From NCBI GenBank assembly GCA_017889705.1, contig JAGGAB010000031.1, positions 1 to 41,565 of the forward strand: DNA of 41,565 nt, read 5' to 3'. Every line of letters begins with the position of its first letter. Positions within the stretch are counted from its first letter, which is position 1. The notes under the pieces are model-generated. The model was given only the letters and a program-made list of their open reading frames with translations. It was not told the origin of the DNA and searched no databases. The translations under genes were made by a program, and so were the position numbers. Shown piece after piece: positions 15,103 through 23,635 of the stretch. The stretch comes from Bacillota bacterium (GTDB lineage Bacteria; Bacillota; Negativicutes; Sporomusales; Sporomusaceae).

Positions 15103-15831
15103 ATGCTAAGGAAGATATGGATTTCGGCGGCAGTAGTTGGAATGGTGGTAGTGTTAGGTGTGTTGCCGCTAACCGCTAAAGCAGCAAATTATGACGGGTT
15201 AGGCCAGTTTGTTGTTGCCTGGCTGGAGGCGCAAACCAGCGGACAGAATATGCAGATACCCAATTCATCACTCCACGGGAGAACCATCGTCATAGATCCC
15301 GGACATGGCGGAAGTGATGCCGGTGCTATCGGCCCCAGTAATTTGATGGAAAAAAACGTTACATTGTCTATTAGTAAAGAGTTACAAAGTTTACTTACAA
15401 ACAGCGGGGCAACCGTAATTATGACCCGTGCGACTGACAAATCTGTTGCTTATGCGGGAGCTAGCGATAAAGAGGAATTGGCAGCCCGTGTAGCAATTGC
15501 CAATAAAGCAAACGCAGATTTGTTTGTTAGCATCCATGCAGACTCCTTTTCTGGTCAAGCCGGTGGTACTACCACCTATGTGTATGATGCTCAAAATGCC
15601 GAAATTGCCCCACTAGTGCAGGCTAATATGGTCGCTCAGCTAAAGCTAAGTGACCGAGGTGTTCAGCAACGTGATTATTATGTTCTAAAAAACACCAACA
15701 TGCCGGCAATACTGACAGAAGCTGCCTTTATCTCTAACCCCAGAGAAGAAAAATTACTTATGAATCGCAGTTTTGATAAAAAAGTTGCAATAGGTATTTA
15801 TAACGGAATTAATCAATATTTTGGGAACTAG
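15103..15831 (+). CDS. N-acetylmuramoyl-L-alanine amidase, exported
   Basis: A 242-residue Amidase_3 zinc enzyme that cleaves the bond between muramic acid and the stem peptide in peptidoglycan. The signal peptide ends at TAKA (residue 28). Zinc ligands are H68 in DPGHGG, E83 in MEKN and H145 in SIHAD, and the catalytic Glu is E206 in LTEAAF. There is no SH3 or other wall-binding domain, so the enzyme is minimal. AAGGATGAG before ATG 15103 is the ribosome site, and TATAAT at 15056-15061 probably marks the promoter. A CwlD-like role in spore cortex or a role in cell separation are both possible. Confidence 0.93.
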   Translation: MLRKIWISAAVVGMVVVLGVLPLTAKAANYDGLGQFVVAWLEAQTSGQNMQIPNSSLHGRTIVIDPGHGGSDAGAIGPSNLMEKNVTLSISKELQSLLTNSGATVIMTRATDKSVAYAGASDKEELAARVAIANKANADLFVSIHADSFSGQAGGTTTYVYDAQNAEIAPLVQANMVAQLKLSDRGVQQRDYYVLKNTNMPAILTEAAFISNPREEKLLMNRSFDKKVAIGIYNGINQYFGN

Positions 15832-15833
15832 CT

Positions 15834-15872
15834 GCAAAATCCGCAAGCCTTGCTTGCGGATTTTGCTTTGCA
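15834..15872 (+). terminator. Terminator of the amidase gene
   Basis: GCAAAATCCGCAAG (15834-15847) pairs perfectly with 15853-15866 around CCTTG. It can act for the converging MocR gene as well. Confidence 0.85.
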
Positions 15873-15893
15873 GAAACTTGAAGAAGCTGTGGC

Positions 15894-17294
15894 TTAGCAC
15901 TTGCTGGCATGTTCAAGCGGTTTTTTCAGCAGCAGCAGTCCCTGGCGGAGTTCTTCGGAGTCTAGATGTCCGTAGCCTAACGCCAGTTTCTCTACATGAA
16001 TGCCCTTGCAGATGCTATGGTATTCTACTGGCGTCACATAAATACCCTTCTGTTTACAACGCTTGGCAAAGTCACGGTCAAAGTGTTTGCCGGGGAATTC
16101 CAGCACAAGATGGAGGCCGGCGGCATCTCCCCAAGGAATCCAAGTGTTCCCAAGGATTTCTTCTGCCAGTTGCAAGAAGGTTTGCCGTCGCTGCCCATAA
16201 AGGCGGCGCATTTGCTGAATATGCCGGTCAACTTTGCGGGTGCGAAGATATTCGGACAGGGCTGCCTGCTCAAATGGCGGATTTTGGACATCAGTGTGGG
16301 TGCGTAGATGCCTCCACGCTTTATGGAGTTGCGGCGGCAGCACGACATAGCCGATCCGCAGGGCGGGAAACAAGATTTTGCTGAAGGTACCCACATAAAT
16401 AACCCGCTCGCTATCCATAGAACAAAGCGGTGCTACCGGTGGCCCGCTGTAGCGAAACTCACTGTCATAATCATCTTCGATAATGTAGAGGTCGTTATCC
16501 CGGGCAAACCGTATTAATTCGGCACGGCGGCTGGCGGGAAGAATGCCGCCAAGAGGAAACTGATGGGAAGGAGTCACATACACAGCACAAGCTCCCTTGT
16601 TGTGTAACCCAGCGGTTTGCAGACCTTGCTGGTCAACTGGGGCTGGACAGATTTGAAAACCCTTGCTTTGTAAAACCCGCAGCATGCCAATATGGCAGGG
16701 ATCTTCTACAATAATTTCACGGTTTTTTCCGGATAAGAGGCCAGCCAGCAAGTAGAGAGCCTGGGTAGCTCCGGATGTAATGAAAATACACGCAGGATCA
16801 ACCGCAAGCCCGCGGCTTCTAAGCAGCCAGGCGGCAATTTCTCCCCTCAGCGACGGTAAGCCTTCAGGTCCGGAATAACTCCAGTAGGCAGGGGAGAGCT
16901 CTTCGGCGGTTTTTCGCAGTAGTTGCAGCCACAAATGGTGGGGAAAGCGTCGAAGATCAGGCCGGCCAGTACGGAAATCGGCAAGGTACTCAGCAGGAGA
17001 CGATATGGTGTGGGACAAATTTTCCGGGGACGGGGCTGATTTTTCCAGACAAAGGCCGTCAGCTACCCGGGTTTGTGAACCAGGACGGCTGACGATGTAG
17101 CCTTCGGCTGATAGCATTTCATAGGCTTCATAGGCTGTATTACGGGATATTGCAAGCTGTTTAGCCAACTCCCGGGTAGACGGCAAAAGTTCGCCGGGGG
17201 GGAGTTGGCCGGTTGTCATTTGGTTGCGTAGTATTTGATAAAGCTGACGTGCCAGCGAAATCTGGCAGTGGCGCTGCAATTCTACTCCTAACAT
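15894..17294 (-). CDS. MocR-type GntR/aminotransferase regulator
   Basis: A 466-residue fusion of a GntR winged helix (residues 12-78, LPPGELLPSTRELAKQLAISRNT) and a fold-type I aminotransferase domain (about 105-460). The PLP lysine is K306 in TFSKILFPALRIGY. The PLP-binding Asp is in IIEDDYDSEFRY. Such proteins use PLP as effector (PdxR, GabR). GGAGGAACT before the ATG supports the start. It is divergent from an EamA exporter, which it probably controls; an inverted repeat lies between them. Confidence 0.93.
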   Translation of the reverse strand: MLGVELQRHCQISLARQLYQILRNQMTTGQLPPGELLPSTRELAKQLAISRNTAYEAYEMLSAEGYIVSRPGSQTRVADGLCLEKSAPSPENLSHTISSPAEYLADFRTGRPDLRRFPHHLWLQLLRKTAEELSPAYWSYSGPEGLPSLRGEIAAWLLRSRGLAVDPACIFITSGATQALYLLAGLLSGKNREIIVEDPCHIGMLRVLQSKGFQICPAPVDQQGLQTAGLHNKGACAVYVTPSHQFPLGGILPASRRAELIRFARDNDLYIIEDDYDSEFRYSGPPVAPLCSMDSERVIYVGTFSKILFPALRIGYVVLPPQLHKAWRHLRTHTDVQNPPFEQAALSEYLRTRKVDRHIQQMRRLYGQRRQTFLQLAEEILGNTWIPWGDAAGLHLVLEFPGKHFDRDFAKRCKQKGIYVTPVEYHSICKGIHVEKLALGYGHLDSEELRQGLLLLKKPLEHASKC

Positions 17295-17356
17295 AGTTCC
17301 TCCAACTGGCTCTGTAAAAATAGCCTGAAATTGGATCTAATACCAGGCCGGTTTAT

Positions 17357-17379
17357 CTGTTACCATTATACCATAACAG
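17357..17379. promoter_or_regulatory. Candidate MocR operator
   Basis: Inverted repeat CTGTTA-N11-TAACAG, between the divergent MocR and EamA genes. Confidence 0.5.
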
Positions 17380-17419
17380 TAAAATCCTGTAATTTAAGTT
17401 GTGGATAGGAGCGATATAA

Positions 17420-18379
17420 GTGGGGCGGTTTGCTGGTATGGCATTTTTGACAGGAGCATTTGCTCTGGCTGGCACGTCAGTAGTTGCCGGTCGGTTGGTT
17501 GTGGAAACACTAGGAACTTTCACGATAACAGTTATGAGTTTGTTTTTTGCTTTAGTGGGTTTATTGCCGCTTTGCGGCAGTAAACTGGCGAAACATGTCC
17601 GGCAGATTGGGTATGGCGATTGGCTGTTGCTGGGGATTCAAGCTTTGTTCGGTATTTTTTTGTTTCGGCTGCTTTTGCTGCAGGGCTTGCTGCGCACAAG
17701 TGCCGGTGAAGCCGGCATACTTACCGGTGTAACGCCGGCAGCCACGGCTTTACTTGCCTGGCTGCTATTGCGGGAACCGCTGGATTGGTTCCGGGGGCTG
17801 GGGATAATCAGCACGATTACCGGTATTGTTGTACTCCAGGGATTTTTTTCACCTGATATTATATTTTCGCAGGAACATCTCTTGGGGAATGTATTGGTGC
17901 TAAGTGCTGCTTTGTGCGAATCTATATTCAATGTAATATCACGTGTGAGCAGTGTAGAATTTGTTTGGCATTCAGAGCAGGTGCTTGACCCCGCTAGCCA
18001 GAGTACACTGGTGGTAAGCATTGCATTGCTGCTTTGTTTGGGACCGGCGCTGGCAGAACAGCCGCTGCTGGCACTCTGGTCGCTTGATATAATTGGCTGG
18101 GCAGCCTTAGTATGGTATGGCTTATTTGTAACGGCGCTGGCCTTTATTTTTTGGTATGCCGGCATAAAACGCTGTGCTGTTTCCGTAGCGGCTGCTTTCT
18201 CAGGTATGATGCCCTTTACTGCACTCCTGATGTCAGTACTGCTCTTGCATGAGCAGCCTGGCTGGCAGCAGTGGCTGGGCGGATTTCTGGTTGTGCTTGG
18301 TATGGTGCTGACTGGTATCAAAGCATCCTCTTTACAGCCGGAATCTACCGGGGAAGTTGCTGGACAAACGGAGACTTAG
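17420..18379 (+). CDS. EamA-family (DMT) transporter
   Basis: A 319-residue membrane protein with about ten helices and two EamA repeats. The first repeat ends with TPAATALLAWLLLREPLDW (residues about 100-118). The second ends AAFSGMMPFTALLMSVLLLHEQPGWQQW. It starts at GTG 17420 with AGGAGCG six bases before. These proteins commonly export amino acids or other metabolites. Divergence from a MocR regulator suggests a vitamin B6 or amino-acid-linked substrate, but this is an inference. Confidence 0.9.
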   Translation: MGRFAGMAFLTGAFALAGTSVVAGRLVVETLGTFTITVMSLFFALVGLLPLCGSKLAKHVRQIGYGDWLLLGIQALFGIFLFRLLLLQGLLRTSAGEAGILTGVTPAATALLAWLLLREPLDWFRGLGIISTITGIVVLQGFFSPDIIFSQEHLLGNVLVLSAALCESIFNVISRVSSVEFVWHSEQVLDPASQSTLVVSIALLLCLGPALAEQPLLALWSLDIIGWAALVWYGLFVTALAFIFWYAGIKRCAVSVAAAFSGMMPFTALLMSVLLLHEQPGWQQWLGGFLVVLGMVLTGIKASSLQPESTGEVAGQTET

Positions 18380-18390
18380 AGAAATATTCC

Positions 18391-18449
18391 TTGACACTTT
18401 TCGAGAAACAAGGTATAGTTACCTAAGGTAATTGTTATCAAAGGTAACT
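18391..18449 (+). promoter_or_regulatory. Promoter and MarR operator
   Basis: TTGACA (18391-18396), 17 bp, and TATAGT (18414-18419). The palindrome TTACC-TAA-GGTAA (18419-18431) covers the start site, and a further half site GGTAACT lies at 18443-18449. This fits autorepression by the MarR protein encoded next. Confidence 0.75.
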
Positions 18450-18468
18450 AATTGTAAAAGAGGCAGAT

Positions 18469-18921
18469 ATGGTGCAAGGTTTTTTTCGTCACTATTTTTC
18501 CCTGCATAGAGCGCTTATCAGTAAACTGAATGAACTGCTCGCAGAGTATGGCCTTTCATATTCCCTATGGACGGTCATTTTTTACGTAAAAACTCATGGA
18601 TCTTCTACGCTGGTAGATATTGCACACTTCTATAATGTTAAAAAGCCGGTGATAACAAGGACTGTCCAAAACCTGGAAGAGAAAGGTATTATCCGGCAGA
18701 TTCCCGGGGCGGATAAGCGGGAGAAGTTAGTTGAACTGACTGAAGCCGGCGAGCAGATCTACAAAATATGCCGCAAACTTATTGATGAACTGGAAGATGA
18801 GATAATGAAAAATATCTCTGAAGAAGAGAAAGCAGCAATTTTTGAAAGTCTTCCCCAAATACGAGCTAATGTACTAGCTATAGGTGGTAATAATAATGAA
18901 GAGCAGCAATTTATGGACTAA
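18469..18921 (+). CDS. MarR-family regulator
   Basis: A 150-residue winged helix-turn-helix protein. The recognition region is TLVDIAHFYNVKKPVITRTVQNLEEKGIIRQ (residues about 45-75), with wing PGADKREKLVELTEAG. Its promoter carries a TTACC-type palindrome, and the MFS gene overlaps its end by 26 bp. The pair fits a repressor with its drug or solute exporter. The ligand is unknown. Confidence 0.9.
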   Translation: MVQGFFRHYFSLHRALISKLNELLAEYGLSYSLWTVIFYVKTHGSSTLVDIAHFYNVKKPVITRTVQNLEEKGIIRQIPGADKREKLVELTEAGEQIYKICRKLIDELEDEIMKNISEEEKAAIFESLPQIRANVLAIGGNNNEEQQFMD

Positions 18922-20095
18922 GGATTTTTTAATTGATTCAGGGATTAACTTTCTGGTTTTTTATGTGTTTTTTTTATTGATGGTGACCATTGTTCCTTAT
19001 GCAACTGATACTTTGCAAGCTTCAACAAGTGAAGCCGGACTTGCCTCCGGCATTTTTGTATTAGGCACACTTGCCGCGCGGATTTTTGCCGGACGTTCCA
19101 TCGAGCGGATCGGACGGAAAAAGTTGCTATATATAGGGTTGTCCTCTTTTTTCGTTACAACACTATTATATTTTGCAGTAAACAATTTGTCGGTGTTGTT
19201 TATTGTTCGCTTTTTACATGGCGTGGGCTTTGGTATTACTGCAACTGCAACGGCTACCATTATTACTAATATTATTCCGCTGGAGCGGCGCGGGGAAGGC
19301 ATCAGTTATTATATGATGAGCACAACGCTGGCTTCGGCTACCGGTCCGTTTTTGGGCATGATGGTGAGTCAGCAGGGAAGCTTCAACATAATTCTCGGGT
19401 CATGTGTTGTCCTGACCGGAATGAGCTTGTTAGCGGCGTTTTTTCTCAAAGTAGTGGAGGTGGAACTAACCCAAGAACAGCAGGCCTCTATGCAAGGTTT
19501 TACCGTAGCCAATTTTGTTGAACTCAAGGCAATTCCTATCTCGCTTGTTGCCATACTTATCGGCTTTAGTTATTCAAGCATTCTTAGCTTCCTCACTTCA
19601 TATATTAAGGCAATTAACCTAGTATATGCCGGCAGTTTTTTTTATGTTGTTTTTTCTGCGGTTACCTTAATTTCCCGACCGGTAACTGGCCGCTGGTTTG
19701 ACCGGAAGGGTGAGAACTGCGTGATGTATCCGGTGTTCATCGTGTTTGCCGCCGGACTAGTTATTTTGAGCCAGGCACAGCAAGGGTTTTCGCTGTTAGT
19801 GGCCGGAGCTTTTATTGGCCTTGGTTATGGAACCTTTTTGTCATGTGCGCAGGCGATTGCCGTTAAGGTATCGCCTAGCCACCGCATGGGATTAGCCAAT
19901 TCAACCTATTATATACTTCTTGATACAGGTATCGGTGTTGGACCGTTTTTACTGGGTTTTTTGATACCGGTAACAGGTTTTCGCGGTTTGTATATCGGGA
20001 TGGCAGTTGTTGCTCTTGTTGGTAGTCTGGTATACCATTTTTTACATGGAAGAAAAGCGGCAACATGCGAAGAGCAACTGGTTACAGAAAGTTAG
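18896..20095 (+). CDS. MFS transporter, drug-efflux type
   Basis: A 399-residue protein with 12 membrane helices. Motif A reads AGRSIERIGRKKLLYIG (near residue 60), and GFGITATATATIITNIIPLERRGE matches the region after helix 4. ATG 18896 has AGGTGG eight bases before; a GTG at 18884 inside the site is rejected. It overlaps the MarR gene, so they form one operon. A strong terminator follows. Confidence 0.9.
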   Translation: MKSSNLWTKDFLIDSGINFLVFYVFFLLMVTIVPYATDTLQASTSEAGLASGIFVLGTLAARIFAGRSIERIGRKKLLYIGLSSFFVTTLLYFAVNNLSVLFIVRFLHGVGFGITATATATIITNIIPLERRGEGISYYMMSTTLASATGPFLGMMVSQQGSFNIILGSCVVLTGMSLLAAFFLKVVEVELTQEQQASMQGFTVANFVELKAIPISLVAILIGFSYSSILSFLTSYIKAINLVYAGSFFYVVFSAVTLISRPVTGRWFDRKGENCVMYPVFIVFAAGLVILSQAQQGFSLLVAGAFIGLGYGTFLSCAQAIAVKVSPSHRMGLANSTYYILLDTGIGVGPFLLGFLIPVTGFRGLYIGMAVVALVGSLVYHFLHGRKAATCEEQLVTES

Positions 20096-20119
20096 TTTGT
20101 CTTAGTTTGCTGGTCAAGT

Positions 20120-20153
20120 AAAGGAGCTCACCACTTGTGTGAGCTCCTTTTTG
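20120..20153. terminator. Terminator after MFS gene
   Basis: AAAGGAGCTCAC (20120-20131) pairs perfectly with GTGAGCTCCTTT (20139-20150), then T. It is usable from both strands, and the hydrolase gene converges on it. Confidence 0.9.
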
Positions 20154-20203
20154 TTATTCGCCCTATAAGTAATGGCCTTAAACGCATGGTTTTTAGAACC
20201 TAG

Positions 20204-21016
20204 CTATGACATGCAGACAAACTGAGTCAGACAATAGTTGAATTTGTCGGCTTCGTCGTACACTAACCCGTGCCCGCTGCACTCAAAAGGGATTAACCTT
20301 GACCTGCGAATATTTTGGTGGGTTATTTCGGCATTGGTAAAAGCAACTACTTGATCATGGATGCCGTGAAATATGGTGGTTGGTACAGCTATCTGACAAA
20401 TATCTCGCCGCAGATCTTCATCACGCAACGATTTTGCCAAGCGGGCAGTGGCATGACCGGAAGCCTCGAGCCCCAAGCCGCTGAACCAATTTAAAAATTG
20501 GGGACTGACATTACTGGCAAAAAACTTTTTGCCGAATTCGCTTAGCATTTTGGGCCGGTCAGTATAAGTCTGACAGATGAGTTTGTTTACTTCTTCAACA
20601 GGCAGGCTATATGGATAATCCGGACGCTGCGTGAAGACCGGAACGGCTGCTGCAGCCAGCGCGAGCTTGGCAACACCGCAGCCACCATAGCGGCTCATAT
20701 AGCGGACGGCAATAGCTCCGCCTACCGAGAAACCGACAAGCGTTATATTATCAAGCCCCAGAGTTTCGATAACGCAGTTTACGTCGTCAGCCAAATCGTC
20801 ATAGGAATATCCTTCCCAGGGTTTAGCTGACTTGCCGAAACCCCGTATATCCATTGCCATACAGCGGATGCCGTATTTGGGAAGCTGATCAAATTGATAC
20901 TCAAACATCTTATGATTGGCAGGCCAGCCATGAATAAAGAAAACGGTATGCTCGCCCGAGGGATTCAAATCTTCTACGAAAATTCTAACTCCTGTTTCTA
21001 CCTCAACATAGGGCAT
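20204..21016 (-). CDS. Alpha/beta hydrolase
   Basis: A 270-residue alpha/beta hydrolase fold enzyme. FFIHGWPANHKMF forms the oxyanion loop, nucleophile S97 sits in GFSVGG, and likely acid D221 (HGIHDQ) and base H249 (SGHG) complete the triad. This set suggests an esterase, lactonase or related hydrolase with an unknown substrate. It is divergent from a MarR gene whose promoter carries a large palindrome and may share its control. Confidence 0.88.
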   Translation of the reverse strand: MPYVEVETGVRIFVEDLNPSGEHTVFFIHGWPANHKMFEYQFDQLPKYGIRCMAMDIRGFGKSAKPWEGYSYDDLADDVNCVIETLGLDNITLVGFSVGGAIAVRYMSRYGGCGVAKLALAAAAVPVFTQRPDYPYSLPVEEVNKLICQTYTDRPKMLSEFGKKFFASNVSPQFLNWFSGLGLEASGHATARLAKSLRDEDLRRDICQIAVPTTIFHGIHDQVVAFTNAEITHQNIRRSRLIPFECSGHGLVYDEADKFNYCLTQFVCMS

Positions 21017-21089
21017 GCTAATTCACCCACCTAAGTTTATTGAACATACTAATATAGGCTATGTTTTTCTTAATGGAAAGGTGAGATTG

Positions 21090-21124
21090 ATATAGTTGAC
21101 ATTTCAACTATATCTCTATACAAT
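21090..21124 (+). promoter_or_regulatory. Promoter and MarR operator
   Basis: TTGACA (21096-21101), 17 bp, and TACAAT (21119-21124). ATATAGTTGA (21090-21099) is inverted at TCAACTATAT (21104-21113) with four bases between, so a bound repressor would cover the -35 box. Confidence 0.75.
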
Positions 21125-21156
21125 AGGTATAAGAAAAATTAGCGGCAGGTGATAGG

Positions 21157-21657
21157 GTGAAGGTAATAGCTAACAAAGCGGCTGCAGGGCAGGGAAATAA
21201 CGACAGCGATTTAAAAAGTCAAGTGCTTAGGGAAGTAGGTACGGTAGCACGCTGTATTCAATCGATTAGTGATATTACTTACCGGGAATTTAAGCTGCAG
21301 CGGGGACAATTTATTTTTTTAACACGCATCTGCGAACAACCTGGCATTAACCTAATTGAACTGTCCCATATGCTTAAAGTGGATAAGACCACAACAACGA
21401 AAGCAATACAAAAACTGTTGGAAGAAAATTATGTACAGCGAACGAGGGATACTGCCGATAAACGGATGTGGCATTTGTATCCCACAGACAAGGCAGTTAG
21501 TTTGTATCCCTACATCATCCAGGAAGAAAACAAACATATTGATGTTTGCTTTGCCGGGTTTAGCCCAGAAGAACAGATAATGGCTCATTCGTTATTGCAG
21601 CGAATGGGAGAGAATATTGAGCAGAGCTGGCGAGTCTTAAAAGGCAGCCAGGCTTGA
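21157..21657 (+). CDS. MarR-family regulator
   Basis: A 166-residue protein. The winged helix region includes NLIELSHMLKVDKTTTTKAIQKLLEENYVQR (residues about 65-95) and wing RDTADKRMWHLYPT. The start is GTG 21157 with AGGTGATAGG before it. Its promoter holds a 10-bp perfect inverted repeat overlapping -35, consistent with autoregulation. It is followed at 45 bp by a GNAT acetyltransferase, a common pairing. Confidence 0.9.
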   Translation: MKVIANKAAAGQGNNDSDLKSQVLREVGTVARCIQSISDITYREFKLQRGQFIFLTRICEQPGINLIELSHMLKVDKTTTTKAIQKLLEENYVQRTRDTADKRMWHLYPTDKAVSLYPYIIQEENKHIDVCFAGFSPEEQIMAHSLLQRMGENIEQSWRVLKGSQA

Positions 21658-21702
21658 TCTAAGTAGGTAAATAAGCCGTACAGACAAGGGGGATAAAGTG
21701 TT

Positions 21703-22203
21703 ATGGAAGGAATCAGTATAACAACCTATCAGTCAGAGTACAAGGATGAAATTATTGACTTAATTTTGGGTATTCAATGCAAGGAATTCGGCATTCCGAT
21801 TACTAGGGAAGATCAGCCGGATTTAGGCGACATCCCCAAGGTTTATCAAACCGGGGCAGGGAATTTCTGGGTGGCCGCCTGCGGCGGCAACGTGGTAGGA
21901 ACGGTAGCGTTATTCGATATCGGCAACCACCAGGCGGCTATGCGTAAATTTTTTATTAATCCTTCTTACCGGGGCAGCCGGTATAACACGGCTAAAGAGC
22001 TGATAACAGCGCTGACAACCTGGGCGGCAGGGCATGACATAGCTGAAATTTTTCTGGGGACGACTGCTCAATTTCTGGCTGCGCACCGGTTTTATGAGAA
22101 AAATGGTTTTACTGAAATAACCAAACCGGATTTGCCGGCAGCGTTCCCTGTCATGAAGGTCGATACAAAGTTTTATTATTATCAGCTACCTGTAGGGCAG
22201 TAA
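21703..22203 (+). CDS. GNAT-family N-acetyltransferase
   Basis: A 166-residue acetyltransferase. VVGTVALFDIGNHQAAMRKFFINPSYRGSRYNTAKEL (residues 65-105) holds the acetyl-CoA-binding turn, here in an altered form: RGSRYN replaces the usual RGxGxG. HRFYEKNGFTE is the conserved C-terminal motif. It is probably co-transcribed with the MarR gene. The substrate is unknown; small amines or peptides are typical. Confidence 0.85.
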   Translation: MEGISITTYQSEYKDEIIDLILGIQCKEFGIPITREDQPDLGDIPKVYQTGAGNFWVAACGGNVVGTVALFDIGNHQAAMRKFFINPSYRGSRYNTAKELITALTTWAAGHDIAEIFLGTTAQFLAAHRFYEKNGFTEITKPDLPAAFPVMKVDTKFYYYQLPVGQ

Positions 22204-22220
22204 CGCGGAGAGAACTGCAG

Positions 22221-22239
22221 TATAGTAATAGATACTATA
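22221..22239. promoter_or_regulatory. Palindrome upstream of the DUF362 gene
   Basis: TATAGTA-N5-TACTATA, just after the GNAT gene. A second inverted repeat, TCTCTA-N10-TAGAGA, lies at 22277-22298. Either could be an operator for the DUF362 gene; no protein can be assigned. Confidence 0.4.
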
Positions 22240-22344
22240 GAACTAAAAAGTAAGTGCTTGTAAAAGAGCGTATTGTTCTCTATTATGTATATTAGAGAGA
22301 AAAATGTGGAAGAAATTCCATATTATCAGGCAAAGGAGAATGAT

Positions 22345-23463
22345 ATGAGTAAATCAAAGGTTTTCTTTACTAATCTGCGTGCCACTCCCAAGATGAATTT
22401 GCTGCAGAAACTAAAGCGGCTGGTAAAAACAGCCGGCATGGAAGAAATCGACTTTGAAAATAAGTTCACGGCGATAAAAGTACATTTTGGCGAGCCGGGA
22501 AATCTTGCTTATCTTAGACCCAATTATGCCAAAGTTATTGCTGACGTAATCAAGGAACAAGGTGGCAAAGTTTTTCTTACCGACTGTAACACCTTGTATG
22601 TGGGGCGGCGCAAGGATGCTGTCGAACATATGGATGCAGCCTACGAAAATGGCTACAACCCTTTCACTACCGGCTGCCAGATTATTATCGGCGACGGACT
22701 AAAAGGTACTGATGAGGCATATGTTCCTGTGCCGTGCGGCGAGTATGTTAAAGAGGCCAAAATCGGGCGGGCGGTAATGGATGCCGATATTTTCATCAGC
22801 TTAAGTCATTTTAAGGGCCATGAGCTTACTGGCTTTGGCGGCGCTTTGAAAAATATCGGTATGGGCTGTGGTTCCAGAGCCGGTAAAATGGAGATGCACA
22901 GTGACGGTAAGCCGAAAGTAAGAACGAAAGTCTGTGTGGGCTGCGGTATTTGTCAAAAGACTTGCGCTCATGCGGCCATAACACTTACCGACAAAAAGGC
23001 TGAAATTGACCATAACAAATGCACTGGCTGCGGCCGCTGTATTGGGGTCTGCCATGTCAATGCTATTGTTGCGGCCTGGGATGAATCCAATGACATTCTC
23101 AATCGGAAAATGGCCGAATATTCCTGGGCGGTATTAAACGGCAGACCGCATTTTCACATCAGCCTGGTTATTGATGTTGCACCGTTTTGCGACTGCCATG
23201 CAGAAAATGATGTGCCGATCATCCCCGATATCGGTATGTTTGCCTCCTTTGACCCGGTAGCACTGGATATGGCCTGTGCCGATGCGGCCAACAAGGCACC
23301 TGTTATCTCAGACAGCTACCTCGCAGAACAGCTCCAAAAACAGGGCGGCGACAAACACGATCACTTCAATAGCACTCACCCGGAAACCAACTGGCGTTCA
23401 TGTCTTGAGCATGCCGAAAAAATCGGTATTGGTACAAAGGACTATGAGCTTGTTGAAATCTAA
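22345..23463 (+). CDS. DUF362 protein with two 4Fe-4S clusters
   Basis: The protein has 372 residues. Residues 1-190 and the C-terminal part form the DUF362 domain (VHFGEPGNLAYLRPNYAKV, SHFKGHELTGFGGALKNIGMG). A ferredoxin-like insert carries two clusters: C197-x2-C200-x2-C203-x3-C207 and C226-x2-C229-x2-C232-x3-C236. ATG 22345 has AAGGAG upstream; a longer frame from 22273 lacks a ribosome site. Such proteins are common in strict anaerobes and are thought to move electrons, but the partner is unknown. Confidence 0.9.
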   Translation: MSKSKVFFTNLRATPKMNLLQKLKRLVKTAGMEEIDFENKFTAIKVHFGEPGNLAYLRPNYAKVIADVIKEQGGKVFLTDCNTLYVGRRKDAVEHMDAAYENGYNPFTTGCQIIIGDGLKGTDEAYVPVPCGEYVKEAKIGRAVMDADIFISLSHFKGHELTGFGGALKNIGMGCGSRAGKMEMHSDGKPKVRTKVCVGCGICQKTCAHAAITLTDKKAEIDHNKCTGCGRCIGVCHVNAIVAAWDESNDILNRKMAEYSWAVLNGRPHFHISLVIDVAPFCDCHAENDVPIIPDIGMFASFDPVALDMACADAANKAPVISDSYLAEQLQKQGGDKHDHFNSTHPETNWRSCLEHAEKIGIGTKDYELVEI

Positions 23464-23476
23464 TATATTATAAGAT

Positions 23477-23510
23477 AATCCGCAGACATAGTTGTCTGCG
23501 GATTGTTTTT
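23477..23510 (+). terminator. Terminator of the DUF362 gene
   Basis: AATCCGCAGACA pairs perfectly with TGTCTGCGGATT around TAGT, then GTTTTT. Confidence 0.9.
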
Positions 23511-23635
23511 GGATAAAGACGGTCGTGGCAGAGGCAGGCGCTGTTAATTCGTTCAGATAATTTGCTGTTGCAGCAGGATAATAGTGTTTGATACCGAAAG
23601 AAAAATACAAAAAGTAGTTTTAGGGGGACCCTCAA

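Noticed and set aside
15821..16384. 187-codon plus-strand frame
   Set aside because: It overlaps the MocR aminotransferase domain on the other strand and has a Cys/Trp-rich, unlikely composition.
17638..18321. 227-codon minus-strand frame
   Set aside because: It is opposite the EamA gene; composition is Ser/Pro/Thr-heavy as in antisense of membrane genes.
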